Source: Phascolarctos cinereus (taxonomy: Eukaryota > Chordata > Mammalia > Diprotodontia > Phascolarctidae). Taken from it: a stretch of DNA of 64,000 bases. The position numbers and the translations under genes are program-made. The notes beneath the pieces are model-generated. The model had not been told where the DNA came from, made no database searches, and saw only the letters and a program-made list of their open reading frames with translations. The stretch lies in the NCBI RefSeq assembly GCF_002099425.1, contig NW_018343955.1, positions 9,199,001-9,263,000 on the forward strand, written 5' to 3'. This document shows, one piece after another, positions 1 through 10,705 of this stretch (the stretch's first letter is position 1; every line of letters begins with the position of its first letter).

Positions 1-640
1 GAGAAAGAGTAAAGAATTAAGGATGACTGTGACATTGCCAACATGGATGAGTGGAAGGGTGGTGGTGTCTTTGACATAAGTAGGTAAGGAAAAAAGAGGG
101 CTAGGTTTGAGGGGAAAATGAGTTCTTATTTGAATATGTTGAACTTGAGATGGCTGTTTGACATCCAGCTGGAAATGCTGACTAGGACAGCTTTGGAAAT
201 TATCTACACAGATACGATAATTAAGCCTGAGATGGTTGATGAGATCAACAAAAGAAAGAATGTAGAACAGAGTCTTGAGGTGTACCCAGAGTTAGTGGGT
301 GTGGCTTGGATGATGAACCAGCAAAGGATACTGAGAAGGCATGGTCAGATGGATCAGAACTAAAAGAGAACAAGGTCATAAAAACCTAGATAGGTCAAAG
401 AATCCAAGAAGAGGTTAACAGTGTCAAGTGCTACATGTAGTTCAGAAACAATGAAAACTGAGAAAAGGGTATTAGATTTGGCAATTATATCAACAGTGAC
501 TGGAAGAAAGTGGAGAATTCTAGGAGGACCAAGTCTGGGAAATGAAGAGGGTCTTCAAGTTTGAGCAGGATTGTCTCTTTAAAAGACCTGAAAAAAAGTA
601 GTTAGTAGTCAGCATTGGAGAGGGTAACTAAGAAAGAAAA
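1..640 (-). mobile_element. L2 LINE fragment, reverse-transcriptase region, antisense
   Basis: Seen: the + strand runs parallel to the longer L2 copy at 32,137-33,775 (order: 'aaggatgac', 'gagttc', 'catgttgaa', 'gacatccagctgg', 'gatttggcaatta'). The reverse complement of 160-190 reads I-S-S-W-M-S, matching the '(L)LDISNWMS' block after the catalytic YADD motif of L2 reverse transcriptase. Known: this belongs to the CR1/L2 clade. The copy is open at the left window edge and heavily decayed; no frame survives on the minus strand. The 81-codon + strand ORF at 118-363 is only the antisense shadow. Confidence 0.78.
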
Positions 641-869
641 AGAATATATAGGGCTAAAATGAATTGTTAAGACTTCGTAAGCTTGTCCATTTTGTCTTTG
701 TTATTCTAATTATCCCTATGATGCGCTGTGGTCCTTAGCATTCAAATCTCTAAAACAAAATAAAATTAAAAAAACAGAGCAAAAGTTGTGTGTTGTTAGA
801 AAGCAGGTTATAGAGAGAAAACAAAAGGCTTATATCTAGTCCCATAGACTAACTGCATGACAAAAACCT
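641..869. other. short unassigned spacer
   Basis: AT-rich sequence with no recognisable repeat or coding signal. Confidence 0.5.
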
Positions 870-1450
870 AGTCCAAAGAGGAGACATGATTGTCATTCAT
901 TCTTCCTTTTCCAAGAGAACTAATGATTTTAATTAGTGCATGAACTAGATTTCAGGGAGGCACAGTTGCACAAAGTCTTCAGTCTAACTCTCCCAGAGTC
1001 ATTGAACTTCACTGCCAAGACAAAAGTCAGGATTACTGGCAATGGCTCAGGATGCAGTGGACACCTTGGCATCCACCATGTATGACCAAGCCCTAAGTTC
1101 TCCACAGCACCTGCTTTAGCCCCCTTCATGGTCATTGGAACAAATTGTTCTCATCCACCCATTCTACTGGGGGAAGTCATCACATGCTTGGGGTAGACAT
1201 CCCCTTAATTCACTAACAGGTTTGAGGCCTGTGAGGTAGTCTGGCAAGTTGGTTTTACTAGGATGTGGCTGCTGCCCACACTACAGCTTCTTGGAGCCAC
1301 AGGTAAGAGCTGCATGACTGGTGAACTCCAAATGGCTATGAGCAGCCCTGAAAAGGTCTTGGCAGGCCCTCACACCAGAGGCGCTAGTCCTGCCTGAACA
1401 TGTCATACATCCCAGAGATGGAGATATGGTAGAAGTGAGAAACCAAAAGG
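870..1450 (-). mobile_element. RTE-type 3' region or RTE-derived SINE, antisense
   Basis: Seen: read on the minus strand, it ends in the same block ('ctcttggaaaaggaagaatg' here) as the (CAA)n-tailed element at 24,621-24,804. The matching order is: target-of-care 'gcatcctgagccat' block, 'cactgactctggg' block, then the 'gaatgaatgac' tail. The extra 300 bp upstream (1,140-1,450) resembles, from memory, the 3' part of marsupial RTE elements. Inference: this is a 5'-extended copy of the RTE 3' end that also serves as the tail of the shorter SINE. The exact left limit is uncertain. Confidence 0.6.
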
Positions 1451-1788
1451 GGACACTTTGAGTTAAGCCAAGACAGTCACTGATGGAAGAAAAGTGAAGC
1501 CCATCAGATGCAGGAGGCCCATGGCAACATGGCCTTATGGCCCGAACATCTAGACTTCTCCAAATTATGGTTAATCAAAAGAAAGAGTTAACATGCTTTT
1601 GGGTATAACCATCCCATTTATTAGGATGTAATCCAATTCAAACATCTCAAATTAATAACCTTGACCAACTTAAGTAATCATTATGTTTTAAGTGATACTT
1701 TTTTTTGCAAGATATTAAAAAAAAGGTGAGTTTAGTACCTTTTTTCACTAAACTTTAATTGCTAAAAGCTGTCACCATTTAAACTAGC
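1451..1788. other. unassigned AT-rich sequence
   Basis: No repeat family, gene or regulatory signature recognised. Contains short homopolymer T and A runs near 1,700-1,745. Confidence 0.5.
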
Positions 1789-2595
1789 CATGGTTTTCCC
1801 CAAGCTTGATTAGAGGTATTCTAACTCACTCTGACTCCATTAATCTCTGCATACTTCCCAAAGAGGGTGATAGCACCCCCTTGGGAGTGCTGGAACAATC
1901 CAGGGGAGTGGTAGTAGCCTTGGGAGCAATTGGAAAGTATTGAAAAAAAATAAGGGGGTGGTGGAAGTATAAGGAAAGAAGAGAAGATAAGAAAATTTTG
2001 AAAAACCATTCATACATGTTTCATCTGTTGTGTAACAGAGTTAAAGTCACAGTGATTACATTATTTTCCAAACAAATGCACAAAATGCAAGCTATAACCA
2101 GTCAGTGGTCAAGTCTGCTGATAGGGCTTAACAAGCAAGTGTTGGCAGGAGAGCATGTCAGGAAGTCCAGCGTGTACTGGCAGGAATACATGCATGTAAT
2201 GACTTGTTTACAATATGATACTATACAGTTACACAATGCAATATTGTGTCATCAAAATCGCAATGCAGGAAAACCCCCACAAATTTACAATAAATTATTA
2301 AATTTAAGATGCGTCATTTTAACAAAATATATATTTTATATTTTTTTAAATGATGCAAATTCAAAAAAATGATTAAAGGGTTAAAAAAGTAGATTTCCAG
2401 GGGGCACTGAGTAATTTTTTGTTGTTGTTTTTGTTTTTTGTGAGGCAGTTGGGGTCAATTGCCCAGAGTCACACAGCTAGTGAGTGTTATGTGTCTGAGG
2501 CCAGATTTGAACTCGGGTCCTCCTGACTCCAGGGATGGTACTCTATAATTTTTTTTTAAAGGAGGCAGTAGGCCAAATAAGTTTGGGAACCTCTG
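1789..2595. mobile_element. nonautonomous hAT-like DNA transposon
   Basis: Seen: the left end 'catggttttccccaagcttg' is matched, inverted, by the right end 'gtttgggaacctctg' (reverse complement 'cagaggttcccaaac'). Both ends are flanked by 8-bp sequences centred on CTAG (about 1,782-1,789 and 2,596-2,603), the target preference known for hAT elements. Just inside the right end is 'ggaggcagtaggcc', a typical hAT subterminal stretch. Length is about 680 bp without the SINE at 2,421-2,545. No transposase reading frame is visible. Inference: an OposCharlie-like nonautonomous element; the terminal repeats are imperfect, so the boundary could be off by a few bases. Confidence 0.6.
2421..2545 (-). 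mobile_element. tRNA-headed poly(A) SINE, 5'-truncated, inside the hAT element
   Basis: Seen: minus-strand sequence contains 'ggaggacccgagttcaaatc', 'cactagctgtgtgac' and an A/CAA-rich tail (T-rich at 2,417-2,440 on the + strand). The first 25 or so bases of the SINE head are missing. It is flanked by 'taatttttt' at 2,412-2,420 and again from 2,546, which fits an L1-type TSD. It therefore inserted after the hAT element was already in place. Confidence 0.85.
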
Positions 2596-2603
2596 ATCTA
2601 GAG

Positions 2604-2969
2604 TCAAAACTTCCAGGAACTTTCAACTGTTCTACTCCATCCCAAACACAAACTCTCTTACTCTTCACTTGACCATTCATATTAATTAATGGGCTTTGGC
2701 TTTCTCTCTAGATGTCCTACTCTGATCTACATGGTTTGGTATCAAAATTCCCAAACTAATGCATGACTTCCAAAAGTTTTGATTAAAATAAAATTAAAAC
2801 CATTGTCCTGTAGGAGGCAAAAGGGAGTAGTTTTAACCCTTTAGCTTGGTTTTTTCTTGAGGCTTTGGCACCAGAACTTGTCATGCCATTCCTAATCTGT
2901 ATCAAATGGTCCCTGAGCAACAATTACATGAATGTTATCCTCTTACTGATACAAACTGTCCTTTTAAGG
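2604..2969. other. unassigned sequence
   Basis: No repeat family or coding signal recognised over this stretch. Confidence 0.45.
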
Positions 2970-3310
2970 AAGACAGTTTGGTATTGGTGAAAGTGTCCTA
3001 GAAGGGAGGTCAGGAAATCTGGCTATGACATCATTCACTGTCTAATCTTGGGCAAGTCGCAGCCTCTCTAGGCCTCCTACAAAACGTAAAATGATGGAAT
3101 AGGATTAGATCAAGGGTTTTTAACTTGGGCTTCATAAGCTTGTTTTTAAAAAAATTTTGATAACTTTATTGCAATATCATTGTAATCCTATGGATTTTAT
3201 TTCACCAGACTGCCAAAGGGGTCCATGACACACAAAAAATTCAGAGTCTCTGAGCTGAATGATCTCTCAGGCCCCTTCTAGCTCTAACATTTTATGATTT
3301 GAAGTGAGCC
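2970..3310 (+). mobile_element. MIR/Ther-1 CORE-SINE, split by a DNA element
   Basis: Seen: left part has the CORE-SINE order of tRNA-like head, 'cttgggcaagtcgcagcctc' and 'aaaatgatggaat'. The copy resumes at 3,261 with 'gatctctcaggccccttcta' and 'tttatgatt', the usual end of this marsupial MIR variant. The two parts join cleanly when 3,111-3,260 is removed. Confidence 0.82.
3111..3252. mobile_element. short hAT-like DNA element inside the MIR
   Basis: Seen: starts 'caagggtttttaacttggg' and ends 'ggggtccatgacacacaaaa' plus 'gagtctctg', the form of the mammalian short hAT elements that read 'ggttcttaacctggggtcc' at one end. It lies exactly where the MIR consensus is interrupted ('gattagat' at 3,103-3,110 against 'agctgaat' at 3,253-3,260, a decayed 8-bp duplication of a CTAG-like site). 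Family name not assigned. Confidence 0.5.
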
Positions 3311-4233
3311 CTCTTATTTATTTAAAATAAGTGTGTGTGCTTTAATCAATTATGCTTAAGATACCTGGAGTCTGTCTAATACTTGTTCCAACACAGATTT
3401 TTTTTTGGTGTGTTCATTTACAAATAATTTTCTGTGCCTCAATCTCCTCTTCACTATAATAGGCATAGATTAGGGTGCTATCTAAATAATACTGAAACAC
3501 TATTTCCTTGATCAATTCAATTAAATGGGGAAAATTCAATCAAAATGGGGAATCATGGGATGCAGTAGATTTATGCCACCAGGACTTGGAAATCTAGGGC
3601 TTTTTTGAAGTTATAGTTAACCAAGAGAAAGAATTAGCTCACAAAACTGATAGGTCAAAAGAATTAATCTTAAAGTCTTGTGTGGAAAAACAAAAACAAA
3701 AACAAAAACACAGTACACCTATCTCTTATCTACTACTGGGTTAAATTATTTCATGTCAGGAATATGTTCAAAGAAAAATACTTTGATTTCTTTTTTGTTT
3801 TGTTAATTTTTGCTGGGGTTTGGGTGGGGGAAAGGGAGAGTGGTGTTGAAATATCCTAAAAGTAAAGCAGTCTGGCTCATTTTTCCTTTTCAGGCATTTC
3901 GGAAAGGACAGTCTTGCCATTCTTTTTGTTGAAATTATAGCTTTTTCTCCAGTGGCAATCTGCATTCAATTAAAAAAGGAATTTTCTGATTCCTTTTGAT
4001 GTCTTTGTCTTATAAATGGAGCCTGGATTGTCTATCACTGGGGCAATGAATGAGGAGCTAGGAGTCCTGGGTCCTATAAACTTAATAAAATATGATTATT
4101 ACTGTTCAGAAACTGGAACTTTCTGAAGTAATTGCTTTTCAGGCAGAGAAACACTATAAGCAGGATTTTGTGTTTTATCTGGCCAAAGGACCTGCTTAGT
4201 AAATAGGGATTCTTATGTCTGAATCCTATCTTA
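3311..4233. other. unassigned AT-rich stretch
   Basis: Nothing recognised apart from a short (CAAAAA)n run at about 3,688-3,711. No reading frame or splice-site arrangement worth calling. Confidence 0.45.
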
Positions 4234-4548
4234 GTAGGCAGTGTGGTATGGTGGGAAGAATGATAGATCTGAAGTCAAAGGAAAGTGGGTTCAAATCCTG
4301 ACCTTGCTGCCTGTTACCATGGGAACCTGAGCCACCTCTAGGCCACATGTGGCCTTCTAGGTCCTTGGGTGCAGCCTTTCAACTGAGTACAAGTTTTACA
4401 GAACAAATCTTTTTATTAAGGGAATTTGTTCTGTGAAGTTTGGATTCAGTGGAAGGGCCACAATTGAGGACCTAGAGGGTCACATGTGGACTCGCAGGTT
4501 CCTCACCCGAGGAATAGATGATCTCTATCTTCCTGTTCTAAGTCTATG
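4234..4548 (+). mobile_element. MIR/Ther-1 CORE-SINE, split by a MITE
   Basis: Seen: 'gcagtgtggtatggtggg', 'gggttcaaatcctgacc' at the left, and 'gatgatctctatcttcctg' with 'ctaagtctatgattt' at the right (4,515-4,548). The middle of the SINE is displaced by the element at 4,316-4,510. Confidence 0.78.
4316..4510. mobile_element. hAT-like MITE with self-complementary ends, copy 1
   Basis: Seen: both ends carry inverted forms of 'gaggccacatgtggcc' and 'ggggaacctg' (right end 'tcacatgtggactcgcaggt'). The internal sequence 'gtccttgggtgcagcc' and 'ttattaaggg' is shared with the copy at 54,818-55,005. Length is about 195 bp. Known: such short elements with long inverted ends and hAT-like target sites are nonautonomous hAT transposons. 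The family name is not certain. Confidence 0.65.
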
Positions 4549-4550
4549 AT

Positions 4551-5930
4551 TTCTATTGCCTTAATTCTTCAAATTAGATAATTTTCTAATAATGGCTCAC
4601 CCGTCTTTTATTAGAACTTATATTCATTGACCTCATCTCAGTGGTCATTCTCCCCACCAGTACAGATTGCAATCTGTCTACATCTTTTCATCTTGGGTGA
4701 TTCTTATTGGTCTTCCTGAAACTACCTCGCAGAGTTTCCACCCAATGTGTTTAGGCCTTATTCTAGTTCCTTTAATATTTCCGGTGGCTATCCATCTCTT
4801 GTCATTCATTTTTACTATATCACCTCCCTTAAAATCCTACATTTTCTCAATGATGTCTTATGCCACTTCTCATGTGTAAGTCATCATTAGTAATATGCTA
4901 CAATCTACCTTGAATTCCCTTGTTATTTTTTGGATCACTTGCAATTTTAGTTCTCATATTGTAACATCATAATGTTCTATGATTCATAACCATGTTGGAT
5001 CACTGGAAGAATATTGGGTGCATGAGATGGGCTTTTTTGTCAAGAAGCAGCTTGAAATCATTGAAAGTAATGCACGATTTCCTCTTTCTCAAGTATGATA
5101 CAGTACAATCCCCTCTGGGCTCAAGTCATTGCCTATTTGCAGCTCCCATCTAAGATATATGAGTATATGTGGATTCTCTAACTCAACAGTATCCCCAATC
5201 TCAAAAGACATACCATTAAAGTCATTTTAAAATCCACTCTCTTTCTCTGATGTGAATGGTTAAACTGCTATCTTTTGAATGATTACATTTCATATTTTCC
5301 TGCTATATACTTCATTTGATTTTGATACTCATTGACTTGTTTAACAAAGTAATTTCAGTGCCTGCACCTTTTATATAACAGTTTATGATTTTTAATTTGT
5401 GTAGAGGATAGTTGTTGGAAGGGAATCTTGGAATCTGCATTTGTTTTATGTCAAATGCTTTTTGGAAATTAGCAAACAATTGATATACTCTCAACACCTA
5501 TCAACTAGTCACATAATTGCAAAATTGTTATCTACATTAGGAAACCAACTTTAAAAGCCTGCTCATTCTTATTTCATGTTTTCATCCAAAATATTCTTGT
5601 TAAGGCTATAAATGCATAGACCATTCTCATAATGATGAGAAAATAGGCATGTAGACCAATACTTGTTTCTCAGCCACTTTTATTTACTTATTTGTTTGTT
5701 TTTGGTGAAGGTACTTATCTGTCATTTTTTTCATCCTTTTGAAATCTTCTTTTTTTTGATATACAATGAAAGTTGATTCCTGGATATTTTTAAACATTAG
5801 TGTTACTTTCAGCATTGCTTTCTTCTTTATGCATCTGGTAAGATGCAGCTCTGCTTCCTAACTGCATTTCCTTACTCTCCATTGCCACTTCACCAAACAC
5901 GTTCAGTCTAAAAATAGTAGTTCCATTATT
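4551..5930. other. T-rich unclassified sequence, possibly an antisense LINE
   Basis: Seen: strong T over A bias on the + strand for more than 1 kb, with fragments such as 'atgctttttggaaattagc' (5,454-5,472) that resemble antisense LINE reverse-transcriptase regions. No family can be named from sequence alone. No intact frame on the minus strand exceeds about 60 codons. Confidence 0.35.
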
Positions 5931-6659
5931 AACAATAATGAGATTAGAGAGGGATGAAGCCAAGATGGCAGAGTAAAGGCAGGAACTCACCTGAGGTCTC
6001 CCAAATTCCATTCTAAACAATGGTAAAATAATACCTCAAAATGAATTCTGAAGTGGCATAACCAACAAAAGGAATGGATGAAATAATTTCCCAGCGCAAA
6101 ACAACTTAGAAAGTCAGCAGAAAAGGTCTGTCTCACTGGAGTAAGAGTGAAACACAGTCCAATGCAAACCATACCAGCACAAGCTGTGTGTGCCCTGGTA
6201 AGCCAGCAGCAGGCCTTGGAAGGTGGTGGTGGTGATTGAATTGGGCTGATGAGGGTTCCAGAACTCTCAGCCCAAAGACAGTAAGGGGGTCAGAAATTGG
6301 TCAGAAGGAGATTACAGGGGATAATTTGCCAGCACTGGGTGCAGGACTCTCTTGCATTGCCCATACATGATTCTGGGTCACAGTCAGAGGGCAAGGAGCA
6401 GCACTAGCAGGAGCTGGGACCCTGGGCATAGTTCCAGGCCAGAAAAGAGTGCTTGCGATTACTCACAGACCAGAGCAACGATCACGAGAACGGTGACCAC
6501 ACCTCTCAGATCATACCACCTTGGAAGAATTGATTACCTTACAAACCCCCAGAACTAGCTCTGAAGACAGCATCACAAAGCTTGGGACAGTGTCCTTTCC
6601 ACTCCAGGAGCAGAGTCCAACTTTAAAATAAAGTTAAAAGTCAAAAAATAGGCTGAAAA

Positions 6660-7645
6660 ATGAACAAACAACAAAAAAGAAACGGACCATAGGAAGTTAC
6701 TATGGTGACAGAAAAGATCAAAACACAAACTCAGAAGAAGACAATGCAAAACAGCTACATGCAAAGCATCAAAGAAAAATGTGAATTGGTCTCAGTCCCA
6801 AAAAGAATTCCTGGAAGAGTTCAAAAAATTTTTAATCAAGTAAAGAGGTAGAGGAAAAAATTGGGGAAAGAAATGAGAGTGATTCAAGAAAGTCATGAAA
6901 AAAGAGTCAGCAGCTTGGTAAAGAAGGTACAAAAAAAATAAAATAGCATCTTTTAAAAAAAGAATAAGTCAAATGGTAAAAGAAGCACAAAAATCCACTG
7001 AAGAGAAGAATTCCTTAAAAATTACAATTAGGCGAATGGAAGCTAATGACTCCATGAAACATCAAGATGCAATAAAACAAAATCAAAAGAATGAAAAAAT
7101 AGAAAAAAAGTGAAATATCTCATTGGAAAAACAACTGACCTGGAAAATAGATCAAGGAGAGATAATTTAAGAATTATTGGATTACTTGCAAGCCATGATA
7201 AAAAAAAAAGACCCTAGACATTATTTTTCAAGAAATTATCAGAAAAACTGACCCAATATTTTAGATCCAGAGGGCAAAATGGAAGTCAAAAGATCCACTG
7301 ATCATCTCCTGAAAGAGATCCCAAACTGAAAAGCCCAGGACTATTATAACCAAATTCCAAAACTTCTAGGTCTAAGAGGAAATATTTCAAGCCATCAGGA
7401 AAAAACAATTCAGATATTGTGAAACCACAGCCAGGATCACACAAGATTTAGCAGCTTCTACATTAAAGGATCAGAAGGCTTGTAATATGATATTCTGGAG
7501 GGCAAAAGAGCTGCCAAGAATCACCTACCTCCAAAACTGAGTATAATCCTTCATGAGGGAAATGGGTATATAATGAAATTGAGGACTTTTAAGCATTCCT
7601 GATGAAAAGACCAGAGTTGAATAGAAAATTTGACTTTCAAATGTA
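6660..7645 (+). pseudogene. L1 ORF1 remnant (RNA-binding protein)
   Basis: Seen: begins M-N-K-Q-Q-K at 6,660. An A-rich region that would encode a coiled coil follows. At about 7,135-7,200 the frames give D-L-E-N-R-S-R-R-D-N-L-R-I-I, the conserved L1 ORF1p RRM-entry motif, then 'HDKKKRP'. At 7,430-7,640 come 'AASTLKDQKACN' and 'MKRPELNRKFDFQM', the C-terminal domain. Many stops and frame changes; not functional. Known role: ORF1p coats L1 RNA as a trimer and is required for retrotransposition. Confidence 0.8.
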
Positions 7646-8194
7646 AGACTCAAAAGAAGCATAAAAAGGTAAACAGGGAAAGGAAATCATAAGGGATTCA
7701 ATAAAATTAAACTATTTACATTCCTATATGGGAAAAATGATACTTGTAACTGCTAAGAACTAATCATTATTGGGGCAGTTAGAAGGAGTATACATGGACA
7801 GAGGGCATGGGTGTGAGTTGAATATAATGGGATGATATCAAAAAATAAAATTAAGAGGCGAGAAAGAAAAATGCACAGAGAGAAGGTGAAGGGAGAGGTA
7901 AAGTGAGTTAAATTATCTCACATAAGAGGAGCACAAAAGAGCTTTTACAGTGGAAGGGATGATGGGAGGGGGTGAAAGGCAATGATTGAACCTTACTCTC
8001 ATCAGAAGTGGCTCAAAATGGGAGTAATATACACACTCAGTTGGAAGTAGAAATCTATCTTACCCTATGAACATGAGGGGAAAGGAAGAATAAAGGAGGG
8101 CAGGTTAGAGAAGGCAGTGGACAGAAGCAGAACACTTTTGAGGAGGGAGAGGGTGAAAGCAGAGACAGAAAAGAATATATGGTGAGTAGGATGG

Positions 8195-9100
8195 ATGAAA
8201 ATACACAGAATCATAACTGTGAATATGAATGGGATGAACTCACCCATAAAATAGAAGCAGATAATAGAGTGGATTACATGATTTAAAAATGTTGATACCA
8301 TAAGCAAATTAGAGGACCATGATATAGTTTACCTTGGCAAATCTATGGATAAGAGAAGACTTTATGACCAAAAAAGACAGAGAGAACATTACAAAATGTA
8401 AAATGGATAATTTTGATAACATTAAATCAAAAAGGCTTTGCACAAACAATGCCAATGCAGCCAAAATTAGAAGGAAAGCAGAAAACTGGGGGAAAGTTTT
8501 ATGGCAAATTTCTCTGACAAAGCCTTCATTTCTTAAATATAGAGAGAAATGAATGAAATTTATAAAAACTGATAAGTGGGCAAAGGATATGAACAGGCAG
8601 CTTTCAGACAAAGAAATCAAAGCTGTCTATAGTCATATAAAAATGCTATAAATCAACTTTGATTAGAGAAATGCAAACTAAAGCAACTCTGAGGTACCAC
8701 CTCACACCTATCAGATTGTCTAATATGACAGAAAAGATAAATGACAAATGTTGGAGGGGCTGTGAAAAAATTGGGACTTTAATGCATTTGGTGGAGTTGT
8801 GAAGTGATCCAACCACTCTGGAGAGCAATTTGAAACTATGCCCAAAGTGCAATAAAACTGTGCAAATCCTTTGACCCAGCAATACCAGTACTAGGTCTAT
8901 ATCCCAATGAGATTTCTTTTTAAAAAGGAAAAGGACCTCTCTGTACAAAAATATGTATAGCAGCTCCTTTTGTGGTGGCAAAATAATTTGAAATTCAAGG
9001 GATGCCCACGAATTGGTGAATGGCTCAACACGTAGCATATGATTGTGACGGAATACTATTGTGCTATAAGCAATAATGAGCAGGATATTCTCAGAAAAAC
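8195..9100 (+). pseudogene. L1 ORF2 remnant, N-terminal start joined to C-terminal end
   Basis: Seen: 'MNGMNSPIK' at about 8,228 is the conserved start of L1 ORF2 endonuclease. About 25 codons later the sequence jumps (near 8,300) to 'LANLWIREDFMTKKDRENIT' (8,334 on), which belongs near the ORF2 C-terminus. Further C-terminal pieces follow up to the tail region around 9,100. The reverse-transcriptase domain is absent. Frames are broken throughout. Confidence 0.75.
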
Positions 9101-9540
9101 CTGGAAAGACTTACATGAATTGATGCAAACTGAAGTGAACAGAACCAGGAGAACATTGTACATAGTAACAGCTATATTGTATGGTGATCAACTGAGAATG
9201 GCTTAGCTATTCTCAGTAATACAATGATCTAAGACAATTCTGAAGGGCTTATGATGAAAAGTACTCTCCACTTTCAGAGAAAGAACTTGATAGAATCTGA
9301 ATGAAGATTGAAACATACTTTTTTTTTACTTTATTTTTCTTGGGTTTTTTTGTGCCTGTTTTCTTTCACAAAATGATTAACATGGAAATATGTTTTGCAT
9401 GATTACACTTCTCAATGAGGGAGGAAGGATAAAGAGAGACGGAATTTGGAACTCACTGTTTTAATGTAAAAAAATTGTTTTTACATTTAATTGGAAAAAA
9501 TAAAATATTTAGAAACCCCCCGTAAAAAACAGTGATGAGA

Positions 9541-9865
9541 CAATATCAATACAGAAGTTTCAACAAATTTGTTTCACTTTACCTTGATTTATTATTTTCA
9601 GTTTAATTTATGCATATACTTGAGGGCGATCTGCTCAAACTGGGTCTTATGCCAAACTCTACAGATTAATTTCCTTTCTAACTTCTTTTTAATAATTCGT
9701 GAGATGACTATGCTTATAATCTTATTATCTTCCTCCATTTTGATTTGCAAATGAACATGTTTTCTAAATTTGTATTGCTTTTGGCCATCTTATTTCTTCT
9801 GCTTGTCAAGACAATAAAGTGTTTCCAGACTGAGATAGTCTCTATTCTTCCAGACTCCTAGGAGC
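9541..9865. other. unassigned AT-rich spacer
   Basis: No repeat or gene signal recognised. Confidence 0.4.
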
Positions 9866-10030
9866 ATAAGATTTAGATGGGAACATAGAAGCCATATTTT
9901 TTTTGGAGATGAAGAAACTGAGATCCAGAGAGAAACCACTTTCTTAAATTTACCCAGATAAGTGACAGGACCTGGATTTGTTCCAAGGTCATCTGAGTCC
10001 TCTTACTTCAAATTCAAAATTATTCTTCAC
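9866..10030 (-). mobile_element. MIR/Ther-1 CORE-SINE, antisense
   Basis: Seen on the + strand: 'taagatttagatgggaacat', 'gatgaagaaactgagatcc', 'gacaggacctggatttg' and 'ctgagtcctcttacttcaaa', the reverse order of the MIR consensus. Confidence 0.75.
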
Positions 10031-10034
10031 GAAA

Positions 10035-10705
10035 CCATATAGAAGTTAAATGCTACTTCTGCTCTATTGACTACATGAAAGCCTTTGACTACGTGGAATC
10101 ACAATAAAATGTGGCAATTCCTCAAAAAGATGGGAGCATAAGATCATCTCACTTGTTCCTGAGGAAACTGTATGTGGGCCAAGAAGCAAGAGTTAGAACA
10201 AAACATGGAGTAACTGATTTGTTTAAGATTGGAAAAGAAGTACAACAAGGCTGTATATTGTCACCTCATTTATTTAACTTATGTGCTGAGTATATCATGT
10301 GAAATGCCAGGCTGGATGAATCAAAAGCTGGAATCAAGGTTGCTGGGAGAAATATCAACAGTCTCAGATATGCAGATGATACCATTCTGATAGCAGAAAG
10401 TGCAGAGTAATTAAGAAGCGTCTTGGTGAAAGTGAAAGAGAAGAGTGTGAGAGCTAGCTTGAAGCTTAATATAAAAAGTACCTAAGATCTTGGCAACTGG
10501 TCCCATCATTTCCTGACAAATAGAGGGAGAAGAAATGGAAGCAGTGTCAGATTTTATATTCTTGAGCTCAAAGATCACTACTCAAAGTGGCTGTAGCCAT
10601 AAAATTGAAAGACTCTCCTTAGAAGAAAAGCTATGGCAAATCTGAACAGCATACTAAAAAGCAGAGACGGCACCTTGCTGTCAAAGGTCCATATAGTCAA
10701 AGCTA
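10035..10705 (+). pseudogene. RTE/BovB-like LINE reverse-transcriptase fragment
   Basis: Seen in order: C-S-I-D-Y-M-K-A-F-D-Y-V (10,060 on, RT block with the first catalytic Asp), 'LYVGQEARVRTKHGVTDLFK', 'GKEVQQGCILSPHLFNLCAE' and 'YIM', 'AGIKVAGRNINSLRYADDTI' (catalytic Y-A-D-D at about 10,372-10,383), 'KVKEKSVRASLKLNI' and 'RRKAMANLNSILKSRDGTLL'. Known: this block order is diagnostic of BovB-like RTE reverse transcriptase. The longest open piece is 63 codons at 10,111-10,302; several stops and at least one frame change interrupt it. Both ends are truncated, with no tail or TSD. The right end abuts antisense L1 directly. RTE proteins are the likely source of mobility for the (CAA)n-tailed SINEs in this window. 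Confidence 0.9.

Larger units (their letters stand above)
5944..9527 (+). mobile_element. L1 LINE with intact ends but most of ORF2 deleted
   Basis: Seen: starts with the L1 5' end (near 5,952 'ggatgaagccaagatggcag'), followed by 5' UTR, ORF1, inter-ORF spacer, the first codons of ORF2, then a jump at about 8,300 into the ORF2 C-terminal part, and a 3' UTR ending in a short A-rich tail. Flanking repeats 'aacaataatgaga' (5,931-5,943) and 'aacagtgatgaga' (9,528-9,540) match at 11 of 13 positions and fit a TSD. Length 3.6 kb against roughly 6-7 kb expected for a complete L1. Inference: a single insertion; whether the ORF2 deletion came before or after insertion cannot be told from this copy. Confidence 0.85.
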
